Positions 1 through 9,426 are shown, counted from the stretch's first letter. The stretch is DNA of 64,000 bases from Deferribacteraceae bacterium V6Fe1 (GCA_022813675.1 CP063375.1:1748001-1812000), one strand, 5' to 3'. Notes: generated by a model not told the origin, from the letters alone. Translations and numbers: made by a program.

Positions 1-507
1 CTCGGAAAGTATAGGGTTTATCATTGTAAGGGCGGTAAGAGGCTGATTAAAATGATGTGCCACTGAGCCTGCAAATTGCAACACTACCTTGTCTTTTTCA
101 TATTGCATCATCTTTTCTCTATTTTCCCTTTCAGTTATCAACCGCTTTATCCTTGCCAAAAGCTCAGCTTCGTATTTTGATTTGATTACATAATCATCGA
201 CACCGATTTCAAAGGCTTTATTAACAGTCTCCTCATCTGCACTGACGGTAAGAAAAATAATAGGCATATCTTTATCTATTTTGTCATCTTTTTTTATAAT
301 ATTAAAGCATTCAAAACCGTCTTTGCCAGGCATGTTCACGTCAAGAAGGACAACATCGACACGATTATTTTGAAGATATTTATAAGCTTCATCAAAATTA
401 GTAAATCCCACAAAGTCAAAAACTATTTGCTTTGTAATATTCTTTTTTAATGCCTCGATAACAGTAGGGTCATCATCTACTGCCAAAATTTTGTACTTAT
501 ATCTCAT
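1..507 (-). CDS. Response regulator-histidine kinase fusion, C-terminus cut off by the window edge
   Basis: The 169 visible residues start with a CheY-like receiver domain (about 6-125; acidic cluster D11-D13, predicted phospho-acceptor D56, K109) and run into a histidine-kinase dimerisation segment whose H-box reads AGSVAHHFNQPL with H151 as the likely phosphorylated residue. The ATPase domain should lie beyond base 1. The ATG at 507-505 overlaps the cheR stop as ATGA, and an AGGAGG ribosome site lies just upstream inside the end of cheR, so translation is probably coupled. As the last visible gene of the chemosensory operon it is a good candidate for the output that CheA phosphorylates; that role is inferred from position. 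The REC-first, kinase-second order differs from a classical CheY. Confidence 0.85.
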   Translation of the reverse strand, partial: MRYKYKILAVDDDPTVIEALKKNITKQIVFDFVGFTNFDEAYKYLQNNRVDVVLLDVNMPGKDGFECFNIIKKDDKIDKDMPIIFLTVSADEETVNKAFEIGVDDYVIKSKYEAELLARIKRLITERENREKMMQYEKDKVVLQFAGSVAHHFNQPLTALTMINPILSE

Positions 508-1829
508 TGAAGCCTCCTTTGAAGGGCAGAGAAAAAACTCACAGCAGATTTTTTTAGTATCTGCTCATCAAAAATGTCATAAAAACATGACTCTATTTTA
601 GTGAATGAATTTATATTTGTAAATATTTTTCTTGCATTTATTAAATCATTTAAATTAAAAAGTGTAGCTGCTTGAAAATAATTATATATTAAGTCATCTT
701 TTAAGTATGAAGCCTTACGGAAATAATCAAGTGCTTGGGTATAATCTTTATTTATATAATTTTTAAGCCCTAAGATAAAAAACTTTTCATCGTTGCTTAG
801 CTCATTCAGATCGGATTCAGATATTTCATTTATTTTATTTTCCGCTATTAGAAGCTTAATTTTTGACAGTTTTAATTCCTTGTTGGATTGTGATTCTTTT
901 TGGATATCTTTTTCTATATTTTTTAAAAGGTTTTTTGCACTTTCATATTTTTTTTGCATTAAAAGTGAATGGAAAGTTTTTTGGAGGTCGAAGGAAAATT
1001 TTTTATTTGCTATATTTGGAGATACCGTATTGTTTCTTTGAGGGTTTAAGTTTCCTGCTTTGCAAAAGTAAGTAACATCCATATCGGAATGTATCTGAAA
1101 ACCAAAACGTTGTAGCAGGGCAAATTCCCCAGGTGCTACAAATAGGTACCCTTTATCATTCAAATAATGGTTTATCAGATTGTTCAATGTTTTTTTGATA
1201 TTTTCATCATTAAAGTATATCAACACATTTCTGCAAAGTATTATGTGATAGTTGTTACTGCCTTTTAATTCCAATATATTGGCTTTTTGAAATTTTATCT
1301 TTTTATATTTATCTTTAATGTAAAAGATATCACTTTTTTTTATAAAATATTTATTTAGCAGATTACTGTTCAATTTTCTTGTCTGCCATTTGGTGTATGC
1401 TCCTTCACTTGCAATTTTAATTGACTGAGAATCTATATCCATCCCTGTGATATTTATTTTGTCTGACATATCTTTGAAATACTCATTTATAAGAATCATT
1501 AGCGAATAAGCTTCACAGCCGTAAGAACAGCCTGCAGAGAGAATATTGATAGTTTTGTTTTCCGATAATAGCTTAGGTATTATATTTTTGATTATAAATT
1601 CGTTTTGCTCTTGATGTCTGAAGAAAAAAGTTTCATTGACCGTAAGATTTTCATAAATTTTTTCCAATAGGGACAAATTTGATAATGCTGCATTGCAGAT
1701 GTTTTCTATCCCTGTTTTCTCTGTATCATAATTTTCCAAGATTGTTACCAAATGATTGTGGAAGTATTCAGTAATGTAAAAGCCATATTTTTCATTGATA
1801 GACTTTTTAAGTTTTTCAATACAGCTCAT
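504..1829 (-). CDS. cheR: CheR-type MCP methyltransferase with C-terminal TPR-like region
   Basis: SAM-dependent methylation of receptor glutamates in the cytoplasm. The N-terminal part has the CheR signatures NETFFFRH (about 65-72), the SAM-binding ILSAGCSYGCEAYS (96-109) and CRNVLIYF (199-206). After about residue 270 an extra ~170 residues rich in leucine/lysine helices (for example the YFRKASYL stretch) look like tetratricopeptide repeats, as in CheR-TPR proteins of alternative chemosensory systems; classical CheR is about 280 residues. It overlaps cheB by 4 bp upstream and the receiver-kinase gene by 4 bp downstream. The MCP encoded in the same operon has no NWETF-type tether, so docking would have to use another surface, perhaps the TPR region (inference). 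Confidence 0.92.
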   Translation of the reverse strand: MSCIEKLKKSINEKYGFYITEYFHNHLVTILENYDTEKTGIENICNAALSNLSLLEKIYENLTVNETFFFRHQEQNEFIIKNIIPKLLSENKTINILSAGCSYGCEAYSLMILINEYFKDMSDKINITGMDIDSQSIKIASEGAYTKWQTRKLNSNLLNKYFIKKSDIFYIKDKYKKIKFQKANILELKGSNNYHIILCRNVLIYFNDENIKKTLNNLINHYLNDKGYLFVAPGEFALLQRFGFQIHSDMDVTYFCKAGNLNPQRNNTVSPNIANKKFSFDLQKTFHSLLMQKKYESAKNLLKNIEKDIQKESQSNKELKLSKIKLLIAENKINEISESDLNELSNDEKFFILGLKNYINKDYTQALDYFRKASYLKDDLIYNYFQAATLFNLNDLINARKIFTNINSFTKIESCFYDIFDEQILKKSAVSFFSALQRRLQ

Positions 1830-2848
1830 ATGATATATTCCAAAATACTATTCAGATAAAAAAAATCATCACACCCAACCGTTTCATCAACCTTTTTAAT
1901 CATTGTAGAAATAAAGGCTTCATCTGGGTGCTGACAGTAAATTTTACCGCCATAAAGTTTTACGTATTTCGCTCCTTCGACAGCGTCATGTGCCATCCCC
2001 GTAAATACAAAGAGATTCAATTTTTCTTTAAAAATCTCTGCTGCAGCCTTAATGATAGGGTCAGCCGGAGGCGAGTAGATACTTTTACCCAATGTAGTAG
2101 AAAAATAGATATGGGAATTGAGTTTTAATGTGGTTATATAGTCAGGGTTGAGGACAAATATCTGATTTGTATTCGTAAAAGGTTGATTATTGTAGACTTG
2201 TTTTATCGATTTGGAACTATTATTTTGAAGAAAATTATAAAAATACTCGAAAATATTGCTTTCTATATGTTGCACTAAAATAATCGGTGACAAGGCAGGC
2301 TCAATAAGCATTAAGAGATGTTTTAAAATTTTTGGACCGCCAGCAGATATGACGAATATGTTTACATTGTCGCCTTGAGATATATTTTCATGTTTTTGAA
2401 TCTTATCAGGTATTAGAATATCTTTATTAATAAATGCGTTTTGAACTTTTTTATTTAGCCCTTTAATCATCAATATTTTTTCTTTTAACGTATTTTTGAA
2501 TTCAGGCGAGTCTAAATCATCTGATTTTAAAAGATAATCTATGCAGTAGTTTTCCATTGAATTAAAGATTTTTAATACTATCTCTTTATCGGCACTCGTA
2601 ACAAGGATAATAGGTATTCTTTTCTGGGAATATATCTTTCGTGATGCCTCAAGGCCATTAATTTCAGGCATGTAGTAGTCCATTAATACTATATCAATAG
2701 GCTTATTTTCTATTATATGGTAAGCATCTTTGGCGCAGGAAGCTAAATAAATGTCGGAAACTTCATCAAGCTCAAATAAAGTCTTTTTGAGCGATTCTCT
2801 TACAGCTTGAGAGTCATCAACGACAAGTATGTTAAACATCTTCACCAA
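1826..2848 (-). CDS. cheB: CheB-type receptor methylesterase/response regulator
   Basis: Receiver domain at residues 4-125 (D11/D12, phospho-acceptor D57) followed by a CheB methylesterase domain at about 160-340. The catalytic triad appears intact: S168 in ISAGGP, H194 in QHIE and D288 in GMAHDAVEG. The usual ST-GG loop reads SAGG, and the usual GMGxDG reads GMAHDA, so this is a divergent family member. Role: removal of methyl groups from the MCP under control of CheA phosphorylation. The listed start overlaps cheA by 17 bp; a second ATG three codons on (MFNILVV) is equally possible. Its stop overlaps the cheR start (ATGA). Confidence 0.9.
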   Translation of the reverse strand: MVKMFNILVVDDSQAVRESLKKTLFELDEVSDIYLASCAKDAYHIIENKPIDIVLMDYYMPEINGLEASRKIYSQKRIPIILVTSADKEIVLKIFNSMENYCIDYLLKSDDLDSPEFKNTLKEKILMIKGLNKKVQNAFINKDILIPDKIQKHENISQGDNVNIFVISAGGPKILKHLLMLIEPALSPIILVQHIESNIFEYFYNFLQNNSSKSIKQVYNNQPFTNTNQIFVLNPDYITTLKLNSHIYFSTTLGKSIYSPPADPIIKAAAEIFKEKLNLFVFTGMAHDAVEGAKYVKLYGGKIYCQHPDEAFISTMIKKVDETVGCDDFFYLNSILEYII

Positions 2849-4955
2849 CCAGTGCTTTTATTTTAGTCAAAAAGTCATCTTTTGAAAACTCCCCTTTTGT
2901 TATAAAATAATTTGCCCCGGCTTCAAGTCCATTGTTTATGCTCTCTTCATCAGCAAGTGTTGACACCATTATTATTGGCATATTTTGATATTTTGAAGGG
3001 GTGCTTCTGATGGTTTTGACAAACTGAAAACCATTCATAACAGGCATTTCTACGTCAGATATAATTAGCTCTAAATCACTATATGATTTTAGCTTTTCCA
3101 GCCCATCTTTTCCATCTGTTGCCTCTATTACCTCAAAACCAGCATTGACAAGGATATGTTTTTCAAGCTCCCTTGTAGCAAAAGAATCTTCTACCAATAA
3201 TATTTTTTTCTTCTTTGTTTTCCTTAACTTAGCAGTAAACTTAACTTTGTATGTTGAAAACTTATCAAAGAGGAAGGCAGGGGAAAGTATTGGGATAATT
3301 TCTTCAGTATGGCTGATTGCGCAATGGGAATAACTTTCTAAGTTTTTGAAACTTTCACTAAGGCTGACAACATTGAAGTTTTCATTAAATAACACATTTT
3401 CTACCGATAGGCATAGAAAATTATTATTGTATTTTAATATGATAACATCATTTTCATTTTTTATGGGGAGTTTAGAAATATCTCCGAATGAAGCCAAAGG
3501 GTAGTTTTTATTTTTATATTTATATTGAAATGTGTTGTGCGATTTAAGTATTTTTTCGGTATCTATCTTTTCTGTGGCTTCCACATAATTTGAAATAATG
3601 CCAAATTTAAAGTCTGCATATTTAAAAACAGTGACATTTGTATATAAATCTGATATCGGGATTGTAATGACAAATCTTGTAAATTTATTTTTTTCAAACT
3701 CCAAAAAGATATTTCCACCCAATTTTTCAATATTTCTTTTAACGATATCAAGACCGACACCTCTGCCGGATGTTTCGGTAGCTTTTTCTTTTGTTGAAAA
3801 GCCTGAGGAAAAGATAATGTTAGCAATTTGAGCATTGTCAAGTGATTTGATGGTATTGTCTTCAGTTTTTACTTTTTCCAAAATCTTTTCTTTATCAACC
3901 CCTTTGCCGTCATCTTCAATAATTATTTTCAGATTATTCTTTTCCGGGATAAACTCTATTAATATATGGCCATACTCAGGTTTATTTAAGGCTTCCCTTT
4001 CCTTTTTTGATTCTATCCCATGGTCTATGGAGTTGCGGACCAGTTGAATGATTAATTCTTGGATATTTATGGCTACACTTTTGTCTATTTTTGCTTTTGA
4101 GCCTTTCAAGGTAATTTCAATTTTTTTACCAAGCTCTTTGGCAATCTCATCGGCTGATTTTTTAAGTGTTTCAAATAGAAGCTCTGCTTTGATTAATTTA
4201 TGTGAAGTAGTTTTATAGTAAGAAGATTTTAGTCTGTTTGTGGCATTGTTCAGATTTTTTACAATATTATATTTTGTATGCTTTAATTGATTTATAATAT
4301 TTGAAATCTTAAATTTAAAATAATCCCCCTTTTCAAAACTAAGCTCTTTAATAATATCAAGTGCAAGAGAATTAAGCTCTTTTTCAACAGCGGTAAATTT
4401 GTTTAAGTCATCAAGCCCACGCTGATTGTATGCTATGACGCTTTTTATATCGTTTATCAGATTCCCAAATGTTTCATCGGCAAATTCAATATGATTTTTT
4501 TCAAGAGCACTCAGAGATACTTTTTTGCTATCATCACTGTCAATTTTATCCGACGTTGGAAAAAGCTCGGTTATTTTGGAAATATCTTTATAATTGCTAA
4601 GATTGTCTATTTTGACGATAGCCTCTTCTACAATTTTGGTGTCAATATTGTCTATATTTTTTACCAAATCTGTTAGTATGTTTCCTATCTCTTTAAAAAA
4701 AATAGCAATATCCTCATCAAGTTGTATTTCATTATTTTTTAGCTTAGTAGAGTGATTTTCAATTGAATGGATAAGGTTTGAAAATTCTTTATAGCCCAGC
4801 ATCCTTGAAGAGCCTTTCAAGGTGTGCAATATCCTTGCAATTTCATTTTTTAATTCGGCATTTTCACTATTAGCCAAAAGTTTATCTATTGCTTCTGTAA
4901 GAATTTTCAGATTTTTCAGACTTTCAGCCACAAATATATCTTTAAGTCTGCTCAT
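2832..4955 (-). CDS. cheA: CheA histidine kinase with C-terminal receiver domain
   Basis: Domain order: HPt domain with H44 in HTLKGSSRMLG; a long linker (about 110-230); dimerisation region; HATPase with N-box IQLVRNSIDHG (303-313), G1 DDGKGV and G2 GRGVGLDIVKR (397-407); CheW-like regulatory domain (about 435-570); receiver domain (583-707) with phospho-acceptor D634. The CheA-REC arrangement is that of FrzE and other CheA-Y hybrids, where the attached receiver modulates the kinase or acts as a phosphate sink. The gene follows the MCP with one base between and overlaps cheB by 17 bp. No free CheY is encoded nearby. Confidence 0.95.
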   Translation of the reverse strand: MSRLKDIFVAESLKNLKILTEAIDKLLANSENAELKNEIARILHTLKGSSRMLGYKEFSNLIHSIENHSTKLKNNEIQLDEDIAIFFKEIGNILTDLVKNIDNIDTKIVEEAIVKIDNLSNYKDISKITELFPTSDKIDSDDSKKVSLSALEKNHIEFADETFGNLINDIKSVIAYNQRGLDDLNKFTAVEKELNSLALDIIKELSFEKGDYFKFKISNIINQLKHTKYNIVKNLNNATNRLKSSYYKTTSHKLIKAELLFETLKKSADEIAKELGKKIEITLKGSKAKIDKSVAINIQELIIQLVRNSIDHGIESKKEREALNKPEYGHILIEFIPEKNNLKIIIEDDGKGVDKEKILEKVKTEDNTIKSLDNAQIANIIFSSGFSTKEKATETSGRGVGLDIVKRNIEKLGGNIFLEFEKNKFTRFVITIPISDLYTNVTVFKYADFKFGIISNYVEATEKIDTEKILKSHNTFQYKYKNKNYPLASFGDISKLPIKNENDVIILKYNNNFLCLSVENVLFNENFNVVSLSESFKNLESYSHCAISHTEEIIPILSPAFLFDKFSTYKVKFTAKLRKTKKKKILLVEDSFATRELEKHILVNAGFEVIEATDGKDGLEKLKSYSDLELIISDVEMPVMNGFQFVKTIRSTPSKYQNMPIIMVSTLADEESINNGLEAGANYFITKGEFSKDDFLTKIKALVGEDV

Positions 4956-4956
4956 A

Positions 4957-6870
4957 TTAGCTTCTATTCATAGTTTCTTTCAAAAATGTAATACTTCTAT
5001 TTATTTCGATTATACTTTCTTTTACATCATTACTTGCTGCAGTAATGTCCTGAATGGTCTTAGAAATATCTTTTATGGTTGTTGTAATATCATCAAGCCC
5101 GGTCCTATGGTCTTTAAATGATTGTGTAATATCATTTACGTTTTGTGTTACTTTAAGGACGGCTTCTGCCGATTTTTCACTTGACCTTTTAATTGGGTCA
5201 AAGCCTTCTTTGGCTTTTAATATATTTTTTATTGCTTCTTCCGTAGACATTGTGGTCTTATTAATGCCGTTTGTGATGTCATTTATTGCTGATGTTATAT
5301 CCTCGCTGAGAGTAGAGGATATATCCGCGAGACTTTTTACTTCTGAAGCTATAATGGAAAATTTGTTATCACTTTCTGATGACTTTGCTGCTTCAATAGC
5401 GATGTTAATAGCAAGTATTTTCGTTTGAGTAGAGATATTGTTTACTTTATCTGTAAATCCTGCAATAGCGTATAATTTGTCTGAAAGGTTTGCTATCTCT
5501 TTTGATATAGTGCCTGCCGATTCATGGATTTTGCCTACTATTTCTTGGAAATCACTCATTTTGTTTGTTGTTTCAAAACTGAACGAAGATATTTCATCCA
5601 TATTTTTGTTTATATGCTCAAGGGTTTCATCGAGTTTTGCCGCAACACTTCTTATCTCTTCACTACTTGAGCTGATTTCTGAAATCGATGAGCTTTGTTC
5701 GGTAAGGGACGATGCGATATTTACCATTGTGGATTTTAATTCGTTTGTTACGGATGTAAGCTCCAATATTGTAGTGCTGAGGCTTTCAAATTTTGAGCTG
5801 TATTCGGATAGTTTGTCGCTATACTTTTTAATCTCTTTTTCATATTCAGTTATTTCACTTAATGTGAAGACCTCAAGATTATCTTGCCTGATTTTTTTGA
5901 CAAAGAAAGTTTTGTTTTCGACAGATATCGTTTTTTGGCTATTTAACTTGGTTTTCAAATCCCCTTTTTCCTCTTCATTTAAAGTGTCTGCTTCAAAAAT
6001 CAAATTGAAAGATTTATTGGCAAAAATCATATTGTTAGCATCAAAAATGGCAACAGGATTAATATGTCCCAAAACATTTTTGTAAGTTTCTTCCTCTTTC
6101 TTATAGTGTTTTACTTCAGATGATATGTTATTTATAAATGATTTAATATAGTCGGGCAGAGAATTGTCAATATCATCTACGCCAGATGCGGAAAGTTTTT
6201 TCTTAATATCGGTTTCAGTTTCAATTATTCGACTTGTGTATCTTAATATCGCATAGTAGCCAACTAAAAACAGTATTAACATTGCGGTTGCAAAAGATAT
6301 TACAGAAATTTTACTGTCGTTGGCATTTACAAAAAGCTCTGCATTGCTTAGTTTGATGTAATTGTTATGTGAGGGTTTGGCTGAAATACTAACCCCTTTG
6401 ATTGTAAAGTTTGACAGGTCAAGTATCGTGTTGATAGAGTAAAGGTTGTCATTTTCTCTGTAAAATGTTTTTACTATGACCGTATTATTTTTGATTTCAA
6501 ATATGTCAACAAATCTTTTTTCTACTAACTTTTGGAATGTATCGGATGTATAAAGTATTATCTCAGGTATATCTGTGGCAGTAGACTGTTTTGGCAAAAA
6601 ATTCCCGTCTTTATTTAAATAATACAAGGTAAATACACTTTTCTGAGGAAGCTTGATATTTGAATTTTTATTATCTAATACCTCTTTGATCAGTGAGTAG
6701 TTTTGGTTTTTTATATTACCGATTGCATCATTTAGCTGATTTCCGACCTTAAGCGCGTTGTTTAACCGGTAGGTGTTTGTAAAGCTATTATAAAGAAAGA
6801 TAGAAACGATAGAGACAATCAGCGAGACAAGAAGATAAACTGTCTTAATTTTTTTTAAGTTAGAAATCAT
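4957..6870 (-). CDS. Membrane-bound methyl-accepting chemotaxis protein
   Basis: Receptor with transmembrane segments at about 9-27 and 189-208 bracketing a ~160-residue periplasmic sensor domain of no family I recognise. No HAMP domain is apparent after TM2; instead residues about 260-340 (HINPVAIFDANN and following) look PAS-like. The signalling domain carries the conserved hairpin around 475-520: STQTKILAINIAIEAAKSS, then FSIIASEVKSLADIS. The hairpin tip and methylation helices are recognisable but diverged. A GGAGG ribosome site precedes the ATG. It lies in an operon with its own CheW, CheA, CheB and CheR, implying a dedicated signalling unit rather than the general flagellar array. Confidence 0.93.
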   Translation of the reverse strand: MISNLKKIKTVYLLVSLIVSIVSIFLYNSFTNTYRLNNALKVGNQLNDAIGNIKNQNYSLIKEVLDNKNSNIKLPQKSVFTLYYLNKDGNFLPKQSTATDIPEIILYTSDTFQKLVEKRFVDIFEIKNNTVIVKTFYRENDNLYSINTILDLSNFTIKGVSISAKPSHNNYIKLSNAELFVNANDSKISVISFATAMLILFLVGYYAILRYTSRIIETETDIKKKLSASGVDDIDNSLPDYIKSFINNISSEVKHYKKEEETYKNVLGHINPVAIFDANNMIFANKSFNLIFEADTLNEEEKGDLKTKLNSQKTISVENKTFFVKKIRQDNLEVFTLSEITEYEKEIKKYSDKLSEYSSKFESLSTTILELTSVTNELKSTMVNIASSLTEQSSSISEISSSSEEIRSVAAKLDETLEHINKNMDEISSFSFETTNKMSDFQEIVGKIHESAGTISKEIANLSDKLYAIAGFTDKVNNISTQTKILAINIAIEAAKSSESDNKFSIIASEVKSLADISSTLSEDITSAINDITNGINKTTMSTEEAIKNILKAKEGFDPIKRSSEKSAEAVLKVTQNVNDITQSFKDHRTGLDDITTTIKDISKTIQDITAASNDVKESIIEINRSITFLKETMNRS

Positions 6871-6902
6871 TTTTTCCTCCGTTTGTACTATAATTTTTTA
6901 GA

Positions 6903-7313
6903 TTACAGGTTAAATATATTGTCATTTAGTATATAAGCCATATTGTTATTAAATTTTGCGATGATATTTTTTTCTATAAAGTCAAAATCAGAAGCTTTTT
7001 CACATTTTTCAAATGTTATATTTTTTTCATGGATAATGTCAATTTTACTCCCTGACAAAAGAATAGTCTTTTGCTCGTTTTTCAAAGCAGTTAATATTTT
7101 AATATTACTTATCGGTTCATCAAAAAGCATACCTAAGTCATAAACGGGAGCGATTAAGTTATTGTGGTAATAAAAAGAAATTAGCGGTTTTTCGAGCATG
7201 GGGAATTTTTTTAGACTATTTTCCTCAATAACAGATTCAACTTTTAATAAATCTATACAAAAGGTATGAATTTCTGTTGTCAAAAAAATATATTCCATAT
7301 AATATATTAGCAT
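6903..7313 (-). CDS. cheW: CheW-like coupling protein
   Basis: A 131-136-residue protein with the CheW beta-barrel pattern: an FLTTEIHTFCIDLLKVESVI-like opening, then LISFYYHNNLIAPVYDL matching the CheW segment that precedes the conserved xVxDL. It would link the MCP to CheA. First gene of the minus-strand operon. The start is uncertain: the ATG at 7313 lies only a few bases after a TATACT hexamer, and a second ATG at 7298 begins MEYIFLTTE; neither has a clear Shine-Dalgarno sequence. Sequence similarity to typical CheW is weak, so the assignment rests partly on context. Confidence 0.75.
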   Translation of the reverse strand: MLIYYMEYIFLTTEIHTFCIDLLKVESVIEENSLKKFPMLEKPLISFYYHNNLIAPVYDLGMLFDEPISNIKILTALKNEQKTILLSGSKIDIIHEKNITFEKCEKASDFDFIEKNIIAKFNNNMAYILNDNIFNL

Positions 7314-7358
7314 AAACAGTATAAAAATTAAACATTTTTATTATTTTGCGGAGAGCAT

Positions 7359-8411
7359 ATGAAGAGGATTTTAATTATAGATGATTCCGAATTTGTTAGA
7401 GCGCAGCTTTTGGATGTCTTTAATGATGTCGCTGATGTGCTTTTCTTCGAGGCGGAAAATGCATCTGACGCAGAAGAGTTATTGGAGAATGAAGTAGTCG
7501 ATCTTATCCTTTTGGATGTAAAGATGCCTGGGAAAAGCGGAGTGGCATTTTTAAAGGATTTAAAAAGTCAGCGTTACTATTCAGAGCTTCCTGTAGTGAT
7601 GTTAACAGGGATGTCTGAAAAAGATATTGTTCTTGATTGCCTAAAATCCGGTGCAAGCGATTTTGTAGTAAAAGATGATTTTGAAAACATAAAGAAAAGA
7701 CTTACAAAATATTTTCAGCATGTATCTGAAAATAATCGTTTTTTACAATTTGTGAAAGTCAGTCAATGTATCAATCTAAAATGTAAACCTTTTAGAGATT
7801 TAATTTCTTTGGGCGTTGATGGGGAGACAAACTATATCGGTTCAGATATAAAGGGTAAGATTAATGAATTGCTTTGTGATGTTAACAATGCATACAAGTT
7901 AAATTCTGTCGAAGACTCTTTAGAGGTAAGGGCATTTGCACTTGCTTCCCTTGTTTTTTTAAATTGTCCTATTTGTGATTGTGATTCAAAATACAGCGAT
8001 TTGGTTAAATATAAATTTATAGGGATGATGCTCGGGTTATTTTCATATTTTCAGGAAGTGGAAGAAGATGAAAAAATATTTATAAGTGCTTTTGTTTTCG
8101 CCTCTTCTCTTTTTATTGCTCTGGAGTATGTGGCTAAGTTTGATTATGATGAAGAAATTTTTAAAAAGCTTTTTAAAAAAGAGAGCCTTATGCGTTTTGT
8201 AAATGTATTTTGCAAACAGGTAAAGTTTGGCTCTAATTATGTTGATTTGGAAAATAATGAAGTAAAGACTTTGCTTACTTTTATGGACACTGCTTCATAC
8301 TATCTTTTTGATAACACTTTTATTATAGATTCAGCATCTGAAAACACCGTTGATTTATCAAAATTGGAATTTTTAAAGATTTTGTCCGAGCAATGTTTTA
8401 AAAGGGGGTAA
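7359..8411 (+). CDS. Response regulator with an unrecognised helical C-terminal domain
   Basis: Residues 1-120 are a receiver domain (D8/D9, phospho-acceptor D53 in LLDVKMPG, T83, K105 region). The remaining 230 residues match no output domain I know; they are mostly helical with several hydrophobic stretches (for example FIGMMLGLFSYF and FISAFVFASSLF) and cysteines at CINLKC and CPICDCD. No DNA-binding, GGDEF, EAL or HD-GYP motif is visible. It is transcribed divergently from the chemosensory operon with 45 bp between, has a GCGGAGAGC ribosome site, and is followed by dsrE-like and PilZ genes with spacings of 2 bp, so it may be a target of the neighbouring CheA. Confidence 0.85.
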   Translation: MKRILIIDDSEFVRAQLLDVFNDVADVLFFEAENASDAEELLENEVVDLILLDVKMPGKSGVAFLKDLKSQRYYSELPVVMLTGMSEKDIVLDCLKSGASDFVVKDDFENIKKRLTKYFQHVSENNRFLQFVKVSQCINLKCKPFRDLISLGVDGETNYIGSDIKGKINELLCDVNNAYKLNSVEDSLEVRAFALASLVFLNCPICDCDSKYSDLVKYKFIGMMLGLFSYFQEVEEDEKIFISAFVFASSLFIALEYVAKFDYDEEIFKKLFKKESLMRFVNVFCKQVKFGSNYVDLENNEVKTLLTFMDTASYYLFDNTFIIDSASENTVDLSKLEFLKILSEQCFKRG

Positions 8412-8413
8412 AA

Positions 8414-8734
8414 ATGTCAAAAGTATTGATTTGGCTGGCTTCAGGCGAAAAAGAGAAATTAAAGCCTGGGATAATTTACGGCCTTAATGCCAAAAAAAAT
8501 GGATGGCTTGATGATGTGAAGTTTGTGGTATTCGGTGAAAGTGAGAAACTTCTTCTTGAAGATGAAGAACTCTTCAGTCTTATTGATGATAAGGAAAACA
8601 CAGCATATTGCAAATTTGTATCAAACGAATTTGGTATAACCGATAAGCTTGAGAAAAGAGGCGCTAATGTTATTTATGTTGGTGACTATATTTCTAACCT
8701 GATTAAAAATGGTTATCAGGTAATAACTTTTTAA
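8414..8734 (+). CDS. DsrE-like small cytoplasmic protein
   Basis: 106 residues with a DsrE/F-like fold pattern: beta strand KVLIWLASGE, helix GIIYGLNAKKNGW, then DDVKFVVFGESEKLL, the typical DsrE segment. The cysteine used for sulfur transfer in true DsrE/TusD is not in its usual place; the only cysteine is in YCKF near residue 72. Function is therefore unknown; many such proteins are annotated as DsrE-like with no proven sulfur role. It starts 2 bp after the response regulator with a GGGGT ribosome site overlapping that gene's end. Confidence 0.75.
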   Translation: MSKVLIWLASGEKEKLKPGIIYGLNAKKNGWLDDVKFVVFGESEKLLLEDEELFSLIDDKENTAYCKFVSNEFGITDKLEKRGANVIYVGDYISNLIKNGYQVITF

Positions 8735-8736
8735 TT

Positions 8737-9426
8737 ATGAATTTAGGGGATTATAACACGTTTGGCTGCAGTGTATATGTTTTACCTGCAGGGAAGACGC
8801 TTTATGGGTTTTGGTTGGAAGAAAAAAAGACGGGTAACTCTGAGTTACTTTATGTTACTGCCGAGAGATTTTACAGGGTAACTCATATTGATTTAAAAAA
8901 AGAGACAAATTTTATTTTGCAGTGTGCCAAGTGTGAAAACATCAAATGTAGGTACAACCCTTATTACAAAAGCCATAAAAAAATTAAATATCAACCGGTA
9001 ATAGAAAGGGAAAGTATTTTTGAAAAAAGGACTCAGCCACGTGTAAATATTATGCTGAAAGCCAAGGTATTGATGATTTCCGATATTGGACTTAATGGCA
9101 ATTGGGAAAATTATCATTCGGCGAAAATAGTTAACATTAGCACTAAGGGGTGCTGTCTTGAGTTTGAAGGAAATTTTGAAGATGTTATGCCTGACGTGCA
9201 TGATAATATAGAGATAGCTTTTGAAAATGATGTTTATATCAGGCAGCCTGATGACAAAAATAATGTGACTATTTTCAGGCTTTCTAAGATTTCGCCTATT
9301 ATCGGGGAAGTTATGTGGCGTATGCAAAGCAGATGCGGTATTCAATTTTTAATAGCAAAACACGATGATATAAAAGTGATAGCCGACTTTATCGAAGAGA
9401 TAGCCATGGTAAAGACTAAAATATAA
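8737..9426 (+). CDS. PilZ-domain protein (probable cyclic-di-GMP receptor)
   Basis: The C-terminal half has the PilZ signature: RxxxR at R98-R102 (in EKRTQPRV) and NxSxxG at 133-138 (VNISTKGCCLEF), followed by the barrel strands and CGIQFL near the end. The N-terminal ~90 residues are not familiar; they contain a CX2CX4C cluster (C63, C66, C71) that could bind metal. The gene begins 2 bp after the DsrE-like gene without a visible Shine-Dalgarno, suggesting coupled translation. It could report cyclic-di-GMP level to the adjacent signalling proteins; partner and output are not visible. Confidence 0.82.
   Translation: MNLGDYNTFGCSVYVLPAGKTLYGFWLEEKKTGNSELLYVTAERFYRVTHIDLKKETNFILQCAKCENIKCRYNPYYKSHKKIKYQPVIERESIFEKRTQPRVNIMLKAKVLMISDIGLNGNWENYHSAKIVNISTKGCCLEFEGNFEDVMPDVHDNIEIAFENDVYIRQPDDKNNVTIFRLSKISPIIGEVMWRMQSRCGIQFLIAKHDDIKVIADFIEEIAMVKTKI

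Noticed and set aside
3563-3841. Second minus-strand frame within cheA
   Set aside because: Fully inside cheA in another frame, no domain and no start signal.
5438-6085. Open frame of 215 codons on the plus strand inside the MCP gene
   Set aside because: Antisense to an unmistakable MCP signalling domain; hydrophobic, no ribosome site, no recognisable family.
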